From Prolixibacteraceae bacterium UBA6029 (GTDB taxonomy: Bacteria > Bacteroidota > Bacteroidia > Bacteroidales > Prolixibacteraceae), in assembly GCA_002429385.1 (NCBI GenBank), contig DIZL01000044.1, positions 1 through 64,000 on the forward strand: a DNA stretch of 64,000 nucleotides. Direction: 5' to 3'. Made by a program: the position numbers and the translations under genes. The notes under the pieces were generated by a model, which was not told where the DNA came from, searched no databases, and saw only the letters and a list, made by a program, of their open reading frames with translations. Positions 32,588 to 41,805 of the stretch are shown here, one piece after another (positions within the stretch are counted from its first letter, which is position 1; each line of letters opens with the position of its first letter).

Positions 32588-33568
32588 ATGAAAAAAGTTG
32601 CAATAGGTGTTGATATAGGCGGAACAAATACTGCTATCGGAGTCGTTGATGAGTTAGGAAATGTATTGGTGAAAGATAACATTCTGACCCGTACGGATGG
32701 CGATGTAGATCTCTACGTTGACGATTTGACTCTGGCCATAAGGGAATTGATGAAGTCAGTCACACTCTTGAATCCTGATATCGAAGTTATGGGAATTGGT
32801 ATTGGCGCCCCAAATGGAAACTATTATGCCGGAACTATTGAATATGCTGCAAACCTTGCATTTAAAGGTATAGTGCCTCTGGTCAAACTCCTTAAGCTTA
32901 AATTTCCGGAACTTCAGGCTATTGCGTTAACCAATGACGCCAATGCTGCCGCGATAGGTGAAATGATCTATGGTGGTGCCAAAGGAATGAAAAACTTTGT
33001 GATGTATACACTCGGGACCGGTGTTGGCAGCGGAATTGTTGTCAATGGCGACCTGGTATACGGAAGCGATGGTTTTGCAGGCGAATGTGGTCACACCACC
33101 TTAATTCCTGACGGAAGATTATGCGGTTGTGGCGCTTATGGTCATTTTGAAGCTTACTGCTCTGCCCCCGGCATGAAACGGACTGCTTTTGAGTTGATGG
33201 TGAAGTACAATGCGACCGATAGTTTATTAGCCGACAAATCATTTAACGAACTCGATTCAAAAATGATATTCGATGCTGCAGAGAGAGGTGACAAAATAGC
33301 CAATGAAGTATTCGAACAAACAGGTAAATGGCTCGGTCAGGGTTTTGCTGACACAGCTCATCATTTGAGTCCTGAGGCAATCTTTTTATTTGGCGGTCCG
33401 ACAGCTGCAGGTGACTATATTTTCAAACCAGCGAAAGAAAGTATGGAACTACATTTATTAACTTCTTTCAAAAATAAGATCAAAATCCTGCCTTCACAGT
33501 TAAAACCTGGTGATGCAGCAATTGTTGGTGCAAGTGCGTTGGTTTACAAGGAACTTGACAAGCAATAA
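32588..33568 (+). CDS. ROK family sugar kinase (glucokinase-like)
   Basis: A 326-residue sugar kinase of the ROK family, without a DNA-binding domain, so an enzyme rather than a repressor. The phosphate loop is GVDIGGTNTAIGVVD at the start; the catalytic Asp is in ALTNDANAAAIGEM, followed by TLGTGVGSGIVVNG; the zinc motif is CGCGAYGHFEAYCS at about residues 179-192. Glucose or N-acetylmannosamine-type sugars are the usual substrates; glucose is the likeliest. It stands alone with its own -7 box and a terminator hairpin. Confidence 0.9.
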   Translation: MKKVAIGVDIGGTNTAIGVVDELGNVLVKDNILTRTDGDVDLYVDDLTLAIRELMKSVTLLNPDIEVMGIGIGAPNGNYYAGTIEYAANLAFKGIVPLVKLLKLKFPELQAIALTNDANAAAIGEMIYGGAKGMKNFVMYTLGTGVGSGIVVNGDLVYGSDGFAGECGHTTLIPDGRLCGCGAYGHFEAYCSAPGMKRTAFELMVKYNATDSLLADKSFNELDSKMIFDAAERGDKIANEVFEQTGKWLGQGFADTAHHLSPEAIFLFGGPTAAGDYIFKPAKESMELHLLTSFKNKIKILPSQLKPGDAAIVGASALVYKELDKQ

Positions 33569-33620
33569 AAACACAACTGGCTTACATACAGGCTATAAGG
33601 TCTGAATTGTTTTGATAAAC

Positions 33621-33661
33621 GGAAGGGGAGAAAGACTGTTTTTGGTCTTCTTCCCTTTCTT
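33621..33661 (+). terminator. Terminator hairpin of the ROK kinase gene
   Basis: GGAAGGGGAGAAAGAC (33621-33636) folds on GTCTTCTTCCCTTTC (33645-33659) with a few mismatches; T-rich sequence follows. Confidence 0.6.
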
Positions 33662-33744
33662 GGTTTTTATTAATAATTGTTAATAGCTCAGGTTTTCCGG
33701 CAAAAGTTCCTTAGCTTCACCAGTGAAACAATAAAACAGAAGAT

Positions 33745-34545
33745 TTGAAAATCAATAAAAAACATATTCTTGTTTGCTTTATTTTAGCTTTTTCATTGAA
33801 TTTTGCAATGGCAAAATCAACATTGAAGAAAGTAAAATATAATTATTTACTACACCTTCCACAAGATTACGACAAAGATCCCAACAAGAAATGGCCTATC
33901 ATTTTCTACCTTCATGGCCGACATGCAAGTGGTAAGCATCTGGAAAGTCTTGAACGATATGGATTGCCTTATTATTTGTCGAAAGGTAAAAAAATAGACT
34001 TCATAGTCGTATCTCCGCAATGTCCATGGAATAAAAACTGGTCTTCGGACGATTGGTTCAATCCGGTTTACGATGAAGTCGCTGCTAAATTACGGGTTGA
34101 CAACAACCGGGTTTACCTCATGGGCATGAGCATGGGTGGATTCGGTACGTGGGCTCTGGCAGACCGGATGCCCGATCGTTTTGCAGCCATTTCACCCATG
34201 TGCGGTGGTGCTGATGTGAAATGGGCCGACCAGCTAAGTAAAATCCCTACCTGGGTCTTTCATGGAACGGCCGATCGCGAAATCCCAATCAGTCGTTCTG
34301 AAGTGATGGTTAAGGCATTGGAAAAACTAAAGGCCAATGTGAAGTTTTCACGCCTGAAAAACCAGGGCCATGACATCAGCAAACAATTCAATAACGATGA
34401 ATTGTATAATTGGTTAATGCAATATTCACTCAATAAAATACCTTTCTGGCAAGAAACTCTTCCTTTTATAAAAGCTATTGTGGCAAAAAAGATTCCTTTA
34501 AACCTGCCATTGAGGCCTTCTCCCACTTTTGCCGGGATCCCATAG
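33745..34545 (+). CDS. Secreted alpha/beta hydrolase (esterase, dienelactone hydrolase/prolyl oligopeptidase-like)
   Basis: A 266-residue exported hydrolase. A signal peptide covers residues 1-23 (ILVCFILAFSLNFAMA). The nucleophile elbow is LMGMSMGGFG with Ser at about residue 133; the Asp is in VFHGTADREIP and the His in KNQGHDIS, completing the triad. HGRHASGK near residue 58 gives the oxyanion region. Similar proteins are acetyl xylan/feruloyl esterase-like or phospholipase-like; the substrate is unknown. The start is a TTG. The C-terminal 45 residues are hydrophobic and atypical, and may reflect a lost tail or a frameshift. It is near no sugar-degrading gene. Confidence 0.75.
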   Translation: MKINKKHILVCFILAFSLNFAMAKSTLKKVKYNYLLHLPQDYDKDPNKKWPIIFYLHGRHASGKHLESLERYGLPYYLSKGKKIDFIVVSPQCPWNKNWSSDDWFNPVYDEVAAKLRVDNNRVYLMGMSMGGFGTWALADRMPDRFAAISPMCGGADVKWADQLSKIPTWVFHGTADREIPISRSEVMVKALEKLKANVKFSRLKNQGHDISKQFNNDELYNWLMQYSLNKIPFWQETLPFIKAIVAKKIPLNLPLRPSPTFAGIP

Positions 34546-34637
34546 CAGTTGGTTGCAATGTTCGATGGAATAAATACTCACTAATCACCGGGGATGATTG
34601 TGATCGGCCTGTCTGAAAAAGTTGTAGCTTTGATTCC

Positions 34638-34907
34638 ATGAAAGGAATTTTCAGATTCATATTAAAGGTTATCGGTTGGATATTCATGATTCCAGTGTAC
34701 TTTTATAAATATGCCATCTCGCCATTGACTTCCCCTTCATGCCGGCATGAACCGACCTGCTCTCAATATGCTATTGAAGCGATAAAGATTCATGGTCCGT
34801 TTAAAGGATTCTGGCTGGGAACCCGGCGAATATTAAAATGCCATCCATGGGGTACTTCTGGTTATGATCCTGTTCCTCCGAAGAAAGAGAAAAGTGACTA
34901 TCAATGA
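34638..34907 (+). CDS. yidD: Membrane protein insertion efficiency factor YidD
   Basis: An 89-residue YidD protein. It has a hydrophobic N-terminal helix (residues 5-25) and the conserved core SPLTSPSCRHEPTCSQYAIEA, with GFWLGTRRILKCHPWG. It assists YidC-dependent membrane protein insertion, although its exact role is unclear. It is often next to rnpA/yidC, but here it stands between an esterase gene and the zinc transporter genes. Confidence 0.95.
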   Translation: MKGIFRFILKVIGWIFMIPVYFYKYAISPLTSPSCRHEPTCSQYAIEAIKIHGPFKGFWLGTRRILKCHPWGTSGYDPVPPKKEKSDYQ

Positions 34908-34947
34908 CCAACAATGACAATATTTTTTAGCAATCCGGAAATCGAAC

Positions 34948-34955
34948 TATCTTTG
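34948..34955 (+). promoter_or_regulatory. -7 promoter box for the zinc ABC transporter operon
   Basis: TATCTTTG matches TAnnTTTG, 36 bp upstream of the ATG at 34992. No obvious Zur palindrome could be recognised around it. Confidence 0.5.
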
Positions 34956-34991
34956 ATTAAAAATGTTTAATCGCTTCAGTAAGCAATTCGT

Positions 34992-35855
34992 ATGAAGAAA
35001 TTAATCTATGTGTTTATTGTAATCCTGTTGTCCTGTCAGCCTAAGCAAAAGGAAGCGATCAATATGGTTTCAGTAAGCATACTGCCGCAGAAATATTTTG
35101 TCGATCAGATAGCAGGCAATCTGGTACAGGTCAATGTGCTGGTGCCACCGGGCAGCAGTCCCCACAATTATGAAGTGCTTCCTTCCCAAATGAAAGATCT
35201 GGCCAAATCGAAGGTATGGTTGCAGATTGGCTTGTTAACATTGGAAGATGCATTGAAGAGCAAACTCGCCAACATCAATAAAAACATGGCGATTGTCAAT
35301 TGTTCGGAAGGAATTACACCAATTGCAGGAAGTGAGCACAATGACGAAGGTCATCAACATGCATCGAACGAAGCATTCGATCCGCACATCTGGCTGGCTC
35401 CTGCCGAGGTTAAAATAATTGCCAAGAACACCCTGGATGCTTTAGTAACTGGATTTCCTCAACATTCAAGTACTTTTAAAAGCAATTATACCCGGTTTAT
35501 TACACAAATCGATTCCATTTCCCAACAGATTGATCAAAAGCTTTCTCAGCTAAAAAACAGAAACATCCTCATCTTTCATCCAGCTTTGGCATACTATGCC
35601 CGTCAATTCAGACTATCACAAATGGCGCTTGAATATAACGGGAAGGAACCTTCACCACGGCACATGAAGGAAATTGTCGATCTTGCGCATAAACAAAATA
35701 TTCACTTAATCTTTATTCAGAAAGAGTTTGACCCGTCATTTGCCCAACAGTTATCTCGTGAAATTGAGGGGAAAGTGGTCATTATCGATCCGCTTGACTA
35801 TAACTGGGAAAAACAGATCATGGATATCACCGAAAAAATAGCTGCTCAAAAATGA
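34992..35855 (+). CDS. znuA: Zinc ABC transporter substrate-binding lipoprotein (ZnuA-like)
   Basis: A 287-residue cluster A-I metal-binding protein. It has a lipoprotein signal (IVILLSC, Cys near residue 15). Likely metal ligands are the His of SSPHNYEVLP, FDPHIWLAP and FHPALAYYARQF and the Asp of IIDPLDYNW. A His/Asp-rich loop EHNDEGHQHASNE at about residues 115-127 is typical of zinc rather than manganese proteins. It starts the znuA-C-B operon and overlaps znuC by 4 bp. Metal preference is inferred from the His-rich loop. Confidence 0.9.
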   Translation: MKKLIYVFIVILLSCQPKQKEAINMVSVSILPQKYFVDQIAGNLVQVNVLVPPGSSPHNYEVLPSQMKDLAKSKVWLQIGLLTLEDALKSKLANINKNMAIVNCSEGITPIAGSEHNDEGHQHASNEAFDPHIWLAPAEVKIIAKNTLDALVTGFPQHSSTFKSNYTRFITQIDSISQQIDQKLSQLKNRNILIFHPALAYYARQFRLSQMALEYNGKEPSPRHMKEIVDLAHKQNIHLIFIQKEFDPSFAQQLSREIEGKVVIIDPLDYNWEKQIMDITEKIAAQK

Positions 35856-36619
35856 AGAAACTGATTGAAATAAAGAATCTTTCGGCAGGATACGATGACA
35901 ATGTGGTGCTTGAGAATATTAATCTGGACGTATTTTCAGGTGACTTCATTGGTGTCATAGGGCCAAATGGCGGTGGAAAAACAACATTAATCAAGACCAT
36001 TCTTGGACTGATAAAGCCCATATCCGGAGAATTGACCCTCCATATCAGCAAAACCAATATCGGCTATCTACCCCAGGTGAATCAGATCGATAAGCGATTC
36101 CCGATTTCTGTATTCGATGTGGTGCGCTCTGGAAAGTCCGACTCAGCATTATTTTCTTCTTTCCACAAAAACAAGGCAGAAAAGGAAAAAGCCGAATCAC
36201 TACTGGATGAGATGGGCATTTTAGCCATTCGCAATAAGGCCATCGGCGAACTTTCAGGAGGACAGATGCAGCGGGTATTTTTATGCCGTGCCCTGATGAA
36301 TAACCCTGAATTACTTGTTTTGGATGAACCAAGCACCTATGTCGACAATAATTTTGAAGGCGAACTATATTTAAAGCTCAAAGAACTGAACGAGCAAATG
36401 GCCATCCTGTTGATATCGCACGATGTGGGTACTATTTCATTTTTCGTTAAAACGATTGCCTGCGTAAACCGGAATCTTCACCATCACCCCAGCAACATTA
36501 TTACCGAAGAACAGCTCACTTCGTACAATTGCCCGTTACAAATCATTACTCACGGAAATATACCTCATACCGTACTGAAGTTACACGATGAACACCAACA
36601 CCATGAACATACTCATTGA
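35852..36619 (+). CDS. znuC: Zinc ABC transporter ATP-binding protein (ZnuC-like)
   Basis: A 255-residue ATPase. Walker A is GPNGGGKTTLIK, the signature is LSGGQMQRV, Walker B is LLVLDEPSTYVD and the switch His is in LLISHDVG. The C-terminus is a His/Glu-rich tail (HDEHQHHEHTH), an unusual addition that could bind zinc. It overlaps znuA by 4 bp and its end overlaps the znuB start. Confidence 0.92.
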   Translation: MKKLIEIKNLSAGYDDNVVLENINLDVFSGDFIGVIGPNGGGKTTLIKTILGLIKPISGELTLHISKTNIGYLPQVNQIDKRFPISVFDVVRSGKSDSALFSSFHKNKAEKEKAESLLDEMGILAIRNKAIGELSGGQMQRVFLCRALMNNPELLVLDEPSTYVDNNFEGELYLKLKELNEQMAILLISHDVGTISFFVKTIACVNRNLHHHPSNIITEEQLTSYNCPLQIITHGNIPHTVLKLHDEHQHHEHTH

Positions 36620-37415
36620 GCTGTTTTCTTACGACTTTTTTGTCAATGCTTTTCTGGCATCCCTGTTGGCTGCCATTTCATGCGGAATAGTTGGCACGTA
36701 TATCGTTTCCCGACGCATTGTATTTATCAGCGGGGGTATTACACATGCATCCTTTGGGGGTATTGGCATGGGCTATTACTTGGGAATCAATCCGCTGTTT
36801 GGTGCAGCTATCTTTGCAATCTTATCAGGGATGGGCATCCAGCTCTTTAGCAGCAAGGGGAAGGTTCGCGAGGACTCTTCGATAGCTATCTGGTGGTCGC
36901 TTGGAATGGCCATCGGAATCATATTTGTTTACCTGACTCCGGGTTATGCACCTAATCTGATGAGTTATCTCTTCGGTAGTATCCTGACTGTTTCATCCGG
37001 AGAGCTATGGCTCATGCTTGCCCTGGCAATAATCATTATCCTGTTTTTTACATTCTTTTACCGCACCATTCTGTACATTTCATTTGATGAGGATTTTGCA
37101 AAGACATCTGATCTTCCGGTGAATCTGTTCAATTATTTATTGATGATCCTGATTTCGCTGACCATCGTACTGAACATCCGCGTAGTTGGGATTATCCTGA
37201 TTTTGTCATTGCTGACTATTCCCCAGGCTACGGCCAATGTCCTGACCCGTGAATTTGACCGTATGATGGTTTATTCCGTTGGATTTGCCTTCCTTGCAGC
37301 ATTTATCGGATTATTAATCTCTTATTTTGCTGATATTCCTTCAGGAGCAACCATTATTTTTACACAGGTGATTATCTTTGGACTCGTTAAACTAATCAAG
37401 ACTTTAAACGTCTAA
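36603..37415 (+). CDS. znuB: Zinc ABC transporter permease (ZnuB-like)
   Basis: A 270-residue membrane protein with about eight hydrophobic helices: FLASLLAAISCGIVGTYIVSRR and ISGGITHASFGGIGMGYYL at the start are the family hallmark. It would form the membrane channel of the znuACB importer. Two ATG codons are possible, at 36588 and 36603; the later one (MNILIELFSYDFFVNAFLA) matches the usual family start, so the overlap with the His-rich end of znuC is 17 nt. Confidence 0.92.
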   Translation: MNILIELFSYDFFVNAFLASLLAAISCGIVGTYIVSRRIVFISGGITHASFGGIGMGYYLGINPLFGAAIFAILSGMGIQLFSSKGKVREDSSIAIWWSLGMAIGIIFVYLTPGYAPNLMSYLFGSILTVSSGELWLMLALAIIIILFFTFFYRTILYISFDEDFAKTSDLPVNLFNYLLMILISLTIVLNIRVVGIILILSLLTIPQATANVLTREFDRMMVYSVGFAFLAAFIGLLISYFADIPSGATIIFTQVIIFGLVKLIKTLNV

Positions 37416-37449
37416 CCCTGACATTCATTTTCTGAACAATCCTGCCAAC

Positions 37450-38568
37450 ATGAAACTTCTACTCCCTATTTTACTCCTGCTCTTTTTCCAGAAATCCTTT
37501 TCCCAGGTCGTTAAATTAAATACAACCCTAAACTTTCAGTTTGTTGAAGGTCCCGTATGGAACGGGAAGGGCGCACTCTACTTCTCAGATATGAATGCCA
37601 AGAAAGTCTACAAATACATTCCCGGAACAGGCTTTTCTGTCATCCGTAGCGGACAGGCAACCAATGGCATGGCTATCGATAGTACGGGTTGCCTGGTAGT
37701 CTGTGAACAAGGTTCAACTAATCAGGTGGTACAAATGGATACCTTGGGTGTGGTGAAGAAGATCCTGGTAAACAGGTACAACAGTAAAGCATTCGACAAC
37801 CCGAATGATTTATGCATTGACAAAAAAGGGGGAGTCTACTTTTCAGATCCTACCTGGGGTATTCAGCCTCAGGACAAACAAGCAGTTTATTACATCAAGC
37901 CAACCGGTGAATGTATTCGTATCAGCGGCGATTTCCAAAAGCCAAACGGCAATTGTCTTTCACCCGACAAAAAACTGTTGTATGTTGATGATTCAAATGA
38001 TAAAAATGTATCCGTATTCGACGTTCAGCCTGACGGTACCGCAATTAACAAGAGGGTCTTCTGTATCTTGAAAGCCAACACGGGAGCCGTGAGCGGAGCC
38101 GATGGAATGAGGGTCGATAGCGAGGGAACGCTTTATATTGCTTCAGGGGTTGGAGTCCAGGTCTTCGATAAAAATGGCCTCTGGGTTAAAACTATCAGTA
38201 TTCCTGAAACGCCTACCAATGTAGCCTTCGGAGGTAAGGATTTAAAGACACTTTTTATAACAGCCGGTACCAGTTTGTATTCAACACCAGTGGTTGTATC
38301 AGGAAATCCATTGTATAATTCAGTCCCGATGATGGAAACATTAAACACGGTTGTCTTCCCCAACCCAACTAAAGGACTTCTGAATATTGCGCTGGCGAAA
38401 TACCAGTCAATGCATATTTACACGATTTCAGGACAGGAAGTATTGTCCGGGAAATCCTTATCTCATCCGACTACGATTGACTTAAGTTCACTCCGGAACG
38501 GTTGTTACATTGTAAAAATCGAATCTGATAAGGTCGTCTATACCTCCAAGGTATTCCTTCAGAAATAA
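37450..38568 (+). CDS. SMP-30/gluconolactonase-like protein with type IX sorting domain
   Basis: A 372-residue secreted protein: signal peptide (residues 1-18), a six-bladed propeller of the SMP-30/gluconolaconase family (FVEGPVWNGKGALYFSDMNAKKV; NDLCIDKKGGVYFSDPTWG; KPNGNCLSPDKKLLYVDDSNDK) and a C-terminal type A sorting domain from about residue 295 (VVFPNPTKGLLNIA; SLRNGCYIVKIES). The propeller predicts a lactonase or sugar-acid hydrolase that needs a divalent metal. The sorting domain predicts export by the type IX system and surface attachment. It lies downstream of znuB and may be read on its own or with it. Confidence 0.85.
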   Translation: MKLLLPILLLLFFQKSFSQVVKLNTTLNFQFVEGPVWNGKGALYFSDMNAKKVYKYIPGTGFSVIRSGQATNGMAIDSTGCLVVCEQGSTNQVVQMDTLGVVKKILVNRYNSKAFDNPNDLCIDKKGGVYFSDPTWGIQPQDKQAVYYIKPTGECIRISGDFQKPNGNCLSPDKKLLYVDDSNDKNVSVFDVQPDGTAINKRVFCILKANTGAVSGADGMRVDSEGTLYIASGVGVQVFDKNGLWVKTISIPETPTNVAFGGKDLKTLFITAGTSLYSTPVVVSGNPLYNSVPMMETLNTVVFPNPTKGLLNIALAKYQSMHIYTISGQEVLSGKSLSHPTTIDLSSLRNGCYIVKIESDKVVYTSKVFLQK

Positions 38569-38581
38569 GCAGATAAAGAAA

Positions 38582-38773
38582 GTGGAGCCGCAAGAATCAA
38601 TACTTGTTGTCTGCCCTCATTGCGGAAAAACCTGGGACAAAGATACTCTGGACAAATCGTGCAGTAACTGTTTTGCCTGTACCGGCTGCGAAGCTTATAT
38701 CTGTCCGGAATGCCGGTATGAAATTGTGGTGACTCCTCCAAAACCTATGAAACGAACGAAACGGGGAGAATAG
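38582..38773 (+). CDS. Small zinc-ribbon protein
   Basis: A 63-residue protein with eight cysteines in a double zinc-ribbon arrangement: CPHCG (residues 11-15), CSNC and CTGC in the middle, and CPEC (about residues 45-48). It begins with GTG at 38582, 13 bp after the SMP-30-like gene, and ends in a basic tail (PPKPMKRTKRGE). Such proteins often bind nucleic acid or protein partners; I do not recognise a named family. The dense, regular Cys spacing supports a real gene despite the small size. Confidence 0.7.
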   Translation: MEPQESILVVCPHCGKTWDKDTLDKSCSNCFACTGCEAYICPECRYEIVVTPPKPMKRTKRGE

Positions 38774-38802
38774 TTCGTTCATTTTCTTATTATAGAAAAT
38801 TG

Positions 38803-38866
38803 ACTTTTTAGGATTCAATTCCTTAAAAGTTTAAACTTTTTAGGATTACATTCCTTGAAAGTTGAA
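38803..38866. repeat. Two tandem 32-bp units, each a small palindrome
   Basis: Units at 38803-38834 and 38835-38866 agree at 28 of 32 positions. Each starts ACTTTTTAGGATT and ends with CCTTnAAAGTT, so each can fold as a hairpin on its own (ACTTTTTAGGA against TTCCTTAAAAGT). It lies between the small zinc-ribbon gene and the DUF5916 gene. The rest of this 299-bp gap shows nothing clear. Confidence 0.6.
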
Positions 38867-39072
38867 AAATGAATTCTGGAACTTCTAAATTACAAACCGG
38901 AACTCAGGAATCTGAACCCATAATACCAGAAATAACTTTTTGAAGTGGAACTGGGTAATGCCTTAGCTGAATGGTCAGTTATGAGGGCATTTAAATCACT
39001 TCCAATAATTTGCAGAACTAAATATTTTCAGCAATCTTTGAATCCGAAAACCTATTACCCGCGAAACTTACA

Positions 39073-41700
39073 ATGAACTTTAAACCAATCTCTATATTGA
39101 TTGCTTCACTTTTCCTGATTTCAGGAGTATGTGCCAAAGAAAACTCCAAAGACAGTATTTCCAATTCGAACAAACCTCTTCGGATATACAATACAACCCG
39201 ACTGACAACTGTCAAGCCAATCATTGACGGAATTTTAGATGACCCTTGCTGGAGAACAGGCGAATGGGCCGGAGATTTTATCCAATGGATTCCAAAAGAA
39301 GGAGCAAAACCAAGTCATCCTACCCAAATAAAAATACTGTACGACGATAAAAATCTTTACGTTGCTCTTCGCGCTTTCGATAATGAACCTTCAAAAATCT
39401 CCAGAAAGGCCGGACGACGTGATGAATTAACCGGCGACATGATGGGTGTTACCTTCGATAGTTATCACGATCACAGGACTGGTTTTGAATTTATAATTAC
39501 TGCATCAGGCCAAAAAGTAGATGATATTCTTACCAACCCAATGGCAACTGATATGAACTGGAATGCGGTCTGGTATGCAAAAACAGGGTTGGAAGATTCT
39601 GCCTGGGTGGCCGAATTCGAAATTCCGCTAAGTCAATTACGATACAGTGGGGATAAGGAACAGGTCTGGGGCCTTCATGCCTGGCGATGGATCGACCGAT
39701 TCTCGGAAGAGAGCGACTGGGAACCCCAGACTTCAACCAGTCCCGGGATGCTTTACATTTTTGGTGAAATACACGGCATTAAAGACCTGCCTAAGTCACG
39801 CCGCATAGAAATTATGCCCTATGCTTCCGGCAAGCTTAAAACATTTCCTAAAGTGCCTCTAAACCCCTATGCCGACAAGGGGCGTTTAGGAATGGGTAAT
39901 GTAGGACTCGATGCCAAGATTGGACTCTCAAGTAATTTTACCGCCGACCTGACTGTTAATCCTGACTTCGGACAGGTTGAGTCTGATCCGTCGGTCATGA
40001 ACCTCACTGCATTCGAAACTTTTTATGAAGAAAAAAGACCGTTCTTTCTGGAGGGTGAAAACATCTTCAAGTTTGAACTGGGCGATGCCAGCCTCTTCTA
40101 TAGCCGACGGATCGGTCATGCTCCGGTGTACAGACCTGATCTTGCCAACAATGAATACCTCAAATATCCCGACAATACCTCTATCCTGAGCGCAGTGAAA
40201 ATCAGTGGGAAAAGTTCAAAAGGTCTTGCGGTGGGTGTTTTACAGAGCCTGACAGCCAATGAAAATGCACAATTGTCTTCCGCAGGATTGCAGCACAACG
40301 TTCGTGTTGAACCGCTTACAAGCTATACAGTTGGACGTATACAGCAGGATTTTAATGAAGGGACCACAGTGCTCGGAGGTATATTTACTTCAACCAACCG
40401 GTTCATTAATGATCCGTATCTCGAGTTCCTGAATCAAAATGCCTTTACCGGTGGTATTGATTTTCTGCATCAATGGAACCAGAAGGAGTTTTACCTGGAT
40501 GCCAAAGTGATTGCCAGTACAATCAATGGAAGCGCCGGAGCCATCCAAAATTTGCAGCTCTCATCGGCGAGATATTTCCAGCGGCCGGATACCGATGAGA
40601 AGAGGTTTGACCCTACCCTTACCAGTCTTACCGGTCAGGGTGGTCATCTGAAAATTGGTAAAGGAAGTAAGGGATTGTGGCGGTATTCCACTGAAATTAA
40701 CTGGAAATCACCCGGTCTCGACCTAAACGATATGGGTTACATGCAAGTGGCAGACCTGGTTACACAGGGAAGCGATCTGTCGTATTTTGTCAACAAGCCA
40801 GTTTCTGTTTTCCGAACCTATTCGGTTGGTTTTCATCAATTCAATAACTGGGATTATGACATGAATTACCTGAATTCAGGATTCTATTTCACTTCTACTT
40901 TCGAATTTCTGAATCGGTGGTCAGTCTCTCCATTGGTTCATTATCAGTACGAATCGCTTGACAATCATTTGCTTCGTGGAGGAGATGCGATGTTGCTCCC
41001 ACCATATGTGGGCGGGTCAATAAATGTGCATACCGATTACTCGAAGAAATTCTATGTAGGAGTTACTGCTGATCATAGCGCTTCCGAAAATGATAGTTAC
41101 CGCAATACGGCTTTCCAGACCAGTGCAACGGTTATCCCTTTTAATGTGTTGAAACTTTCGGTAAGTCTGAATTATTCTGAAAACTCGGATAATCTCCAAT
41201 ATGTCGAAACAAAAATACTGAATGCTTCCAACAAATACATCCTGGCACACCTGGGTCAGAAAACACTGGGTGCAACCTTTCGGATCGATTATAACATTAC
41301 CCCTGAATTGTCGCTTCAATATTATGCAAGTCCGTTTGCCTCGGTTGGAAAATATTCTGCCTTTAAAGAGGTCACCAATCCGCAGGCTGAATTGTATGCT
41401 GACCGTTTTTCCCTGTTGAATACCCAGTATTCCAACAATGAATATCAGGTGCCTGCTGGTATCGATAATCCAGCCTACTCGATCAAAAATCCTGATTTCA
41501 CCTTTAACCAGTTCCGGTCGAATCTCGTATTTCGCTGGGAATACCGCCCCGGATCCCAAATCTTTCTGGTATGGGGCAATGATCGTACCGGATTGAACAA
41601 CAATAGCAACTCAAAGGTTGGTGATGCCATCAGTCAGTTAAGAAATGTTTTGCCCAACAACATATTCCTGGTTAAACTGAACTATTGGTTTTCATTGTAG
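39073..41700 (+). CDS. DUF5916 domain protein with CBM9-like N-terminus
   Basis: An 875-residue exported protein (signal peptide to about residue 22). Residues 35-230 form a carbohydrate-binding family 9-like sandwich (KPIIDGILDDPCW; IKILYDDKNLYVALRAFD), as in many predicted surface proteins of this phylum. The remainder (from about 250: NVGLDAKIGLSSNFTADLTVNPDFGQVESDPSVMN is the DUF5916 hallmark) has alternating strands and ends NYWFSL, as outer-membrane beta-barrel proteins do. The function is unknown; a surface-exposed outer-membrane protein is inferred. No partner gene is adjacent. Confidence 0.85.
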   Translation: MNFKPISILIASLFLISGVCAKENSKDSISNSNKPLRIYNTTRLTTVKPIIDGILDDPCWRTGEWAGDFIQWIPKEGAKPSHPTQIKILYDDKNLYVALRAFDNEPSKISRKAGRRDELTGDMMGVTFDSYHDHRTGFEFIITASGQKVDDILTNPMATDMNWNAVWYAKTGLEDSAWVAEFEIPLSQLRYSGDKEQVWGLHAWRWIDRFSEESDWEPQTSTSPGMLYIFGEIHGIKDLPKSRRIEIMPYASGKLKTFPKVPLNPYADKGRLGMGNVGLDAKIGLSSNFTADLTVNPDFGQVESDPSVMNLTAFETFYEEKRPFFLEGENIFKFELGDASLFYSRRIGHAPVYRPDLANNEYLKYPDNTSILSAVKISGKSSKGLAVGVLQSLTANENAQLSSAGLQHNVRVEPLTSYTVGRIQQDFNEGTTVLGGIFTSTNRFINDPYLEFLNQNAFTGGIDFLHQWNQKEFYLDAKVIASTINGSAGAIQNLQLSSARYFQRPDTDEKRFDPTLTSLTGQGGHLKIGKGSKGLWRYSTEINWKSPGLDLNDMGYMQVADLVTQGSDLSYFVNKPVSVFRTYSVGFHQFNNWDYDMNYLNSGFYFTSTFEFLNRWSVSPLVHYQYESLDNHLLRGGDAMLLPPYVGGSINVHTDYSKKFYVGVTADHSASENDSYRNTAFQTSATVIPFNVLKLSVSLNYSENSDNLQYVETKILNASNKYILAHLGQKTLGATFRIDYNITPELSLQYYASPFASVGKYSAFKEVTNPQAELYADRFSLLNTQYSNNEYQVPAGIDNPAYSIKNPDFTFNQFRSNLVFRWEYRPGSQIFLVWGNDRTGLNNNSNSKVGDAISQLRNVLPNNIFLVKLNYWFSL

Positions 41701-41755
41701 AACCATCGGAAAGTTCAATCAATCAAGTTATTTTCTGAGACGGAATGAGACAAAA

Positions 41756-41783
41756 ACAGGGACTTCTTTTCAGAAGCCCCTGT
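41756..41783 (-). terminator. Intrinsic terminator of the TonB-dependent receptor gene
   Basis: ACAGGG plus CTTCT (41756-41767) pair with AGAAG plus CCCTGT (41772-41783) with one mismatch. On the minus strand a T-run follows (below 41756). Confidence 0.85.
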
Positions 41784-41805
41784 AAATATTGATTTCAAAT
41801 TTCGA

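Noticed and set aside
38869..38943. 24-codon ORF before the DUF5916 gene
   Set aside because: Too short, no promoter, no signal peptide; likely chance.
41017..41559. 180-residue ORF antisense to the DUF5916 gene
   Set aside because: Shadow of a longer, clearly recognised gene in another frame.
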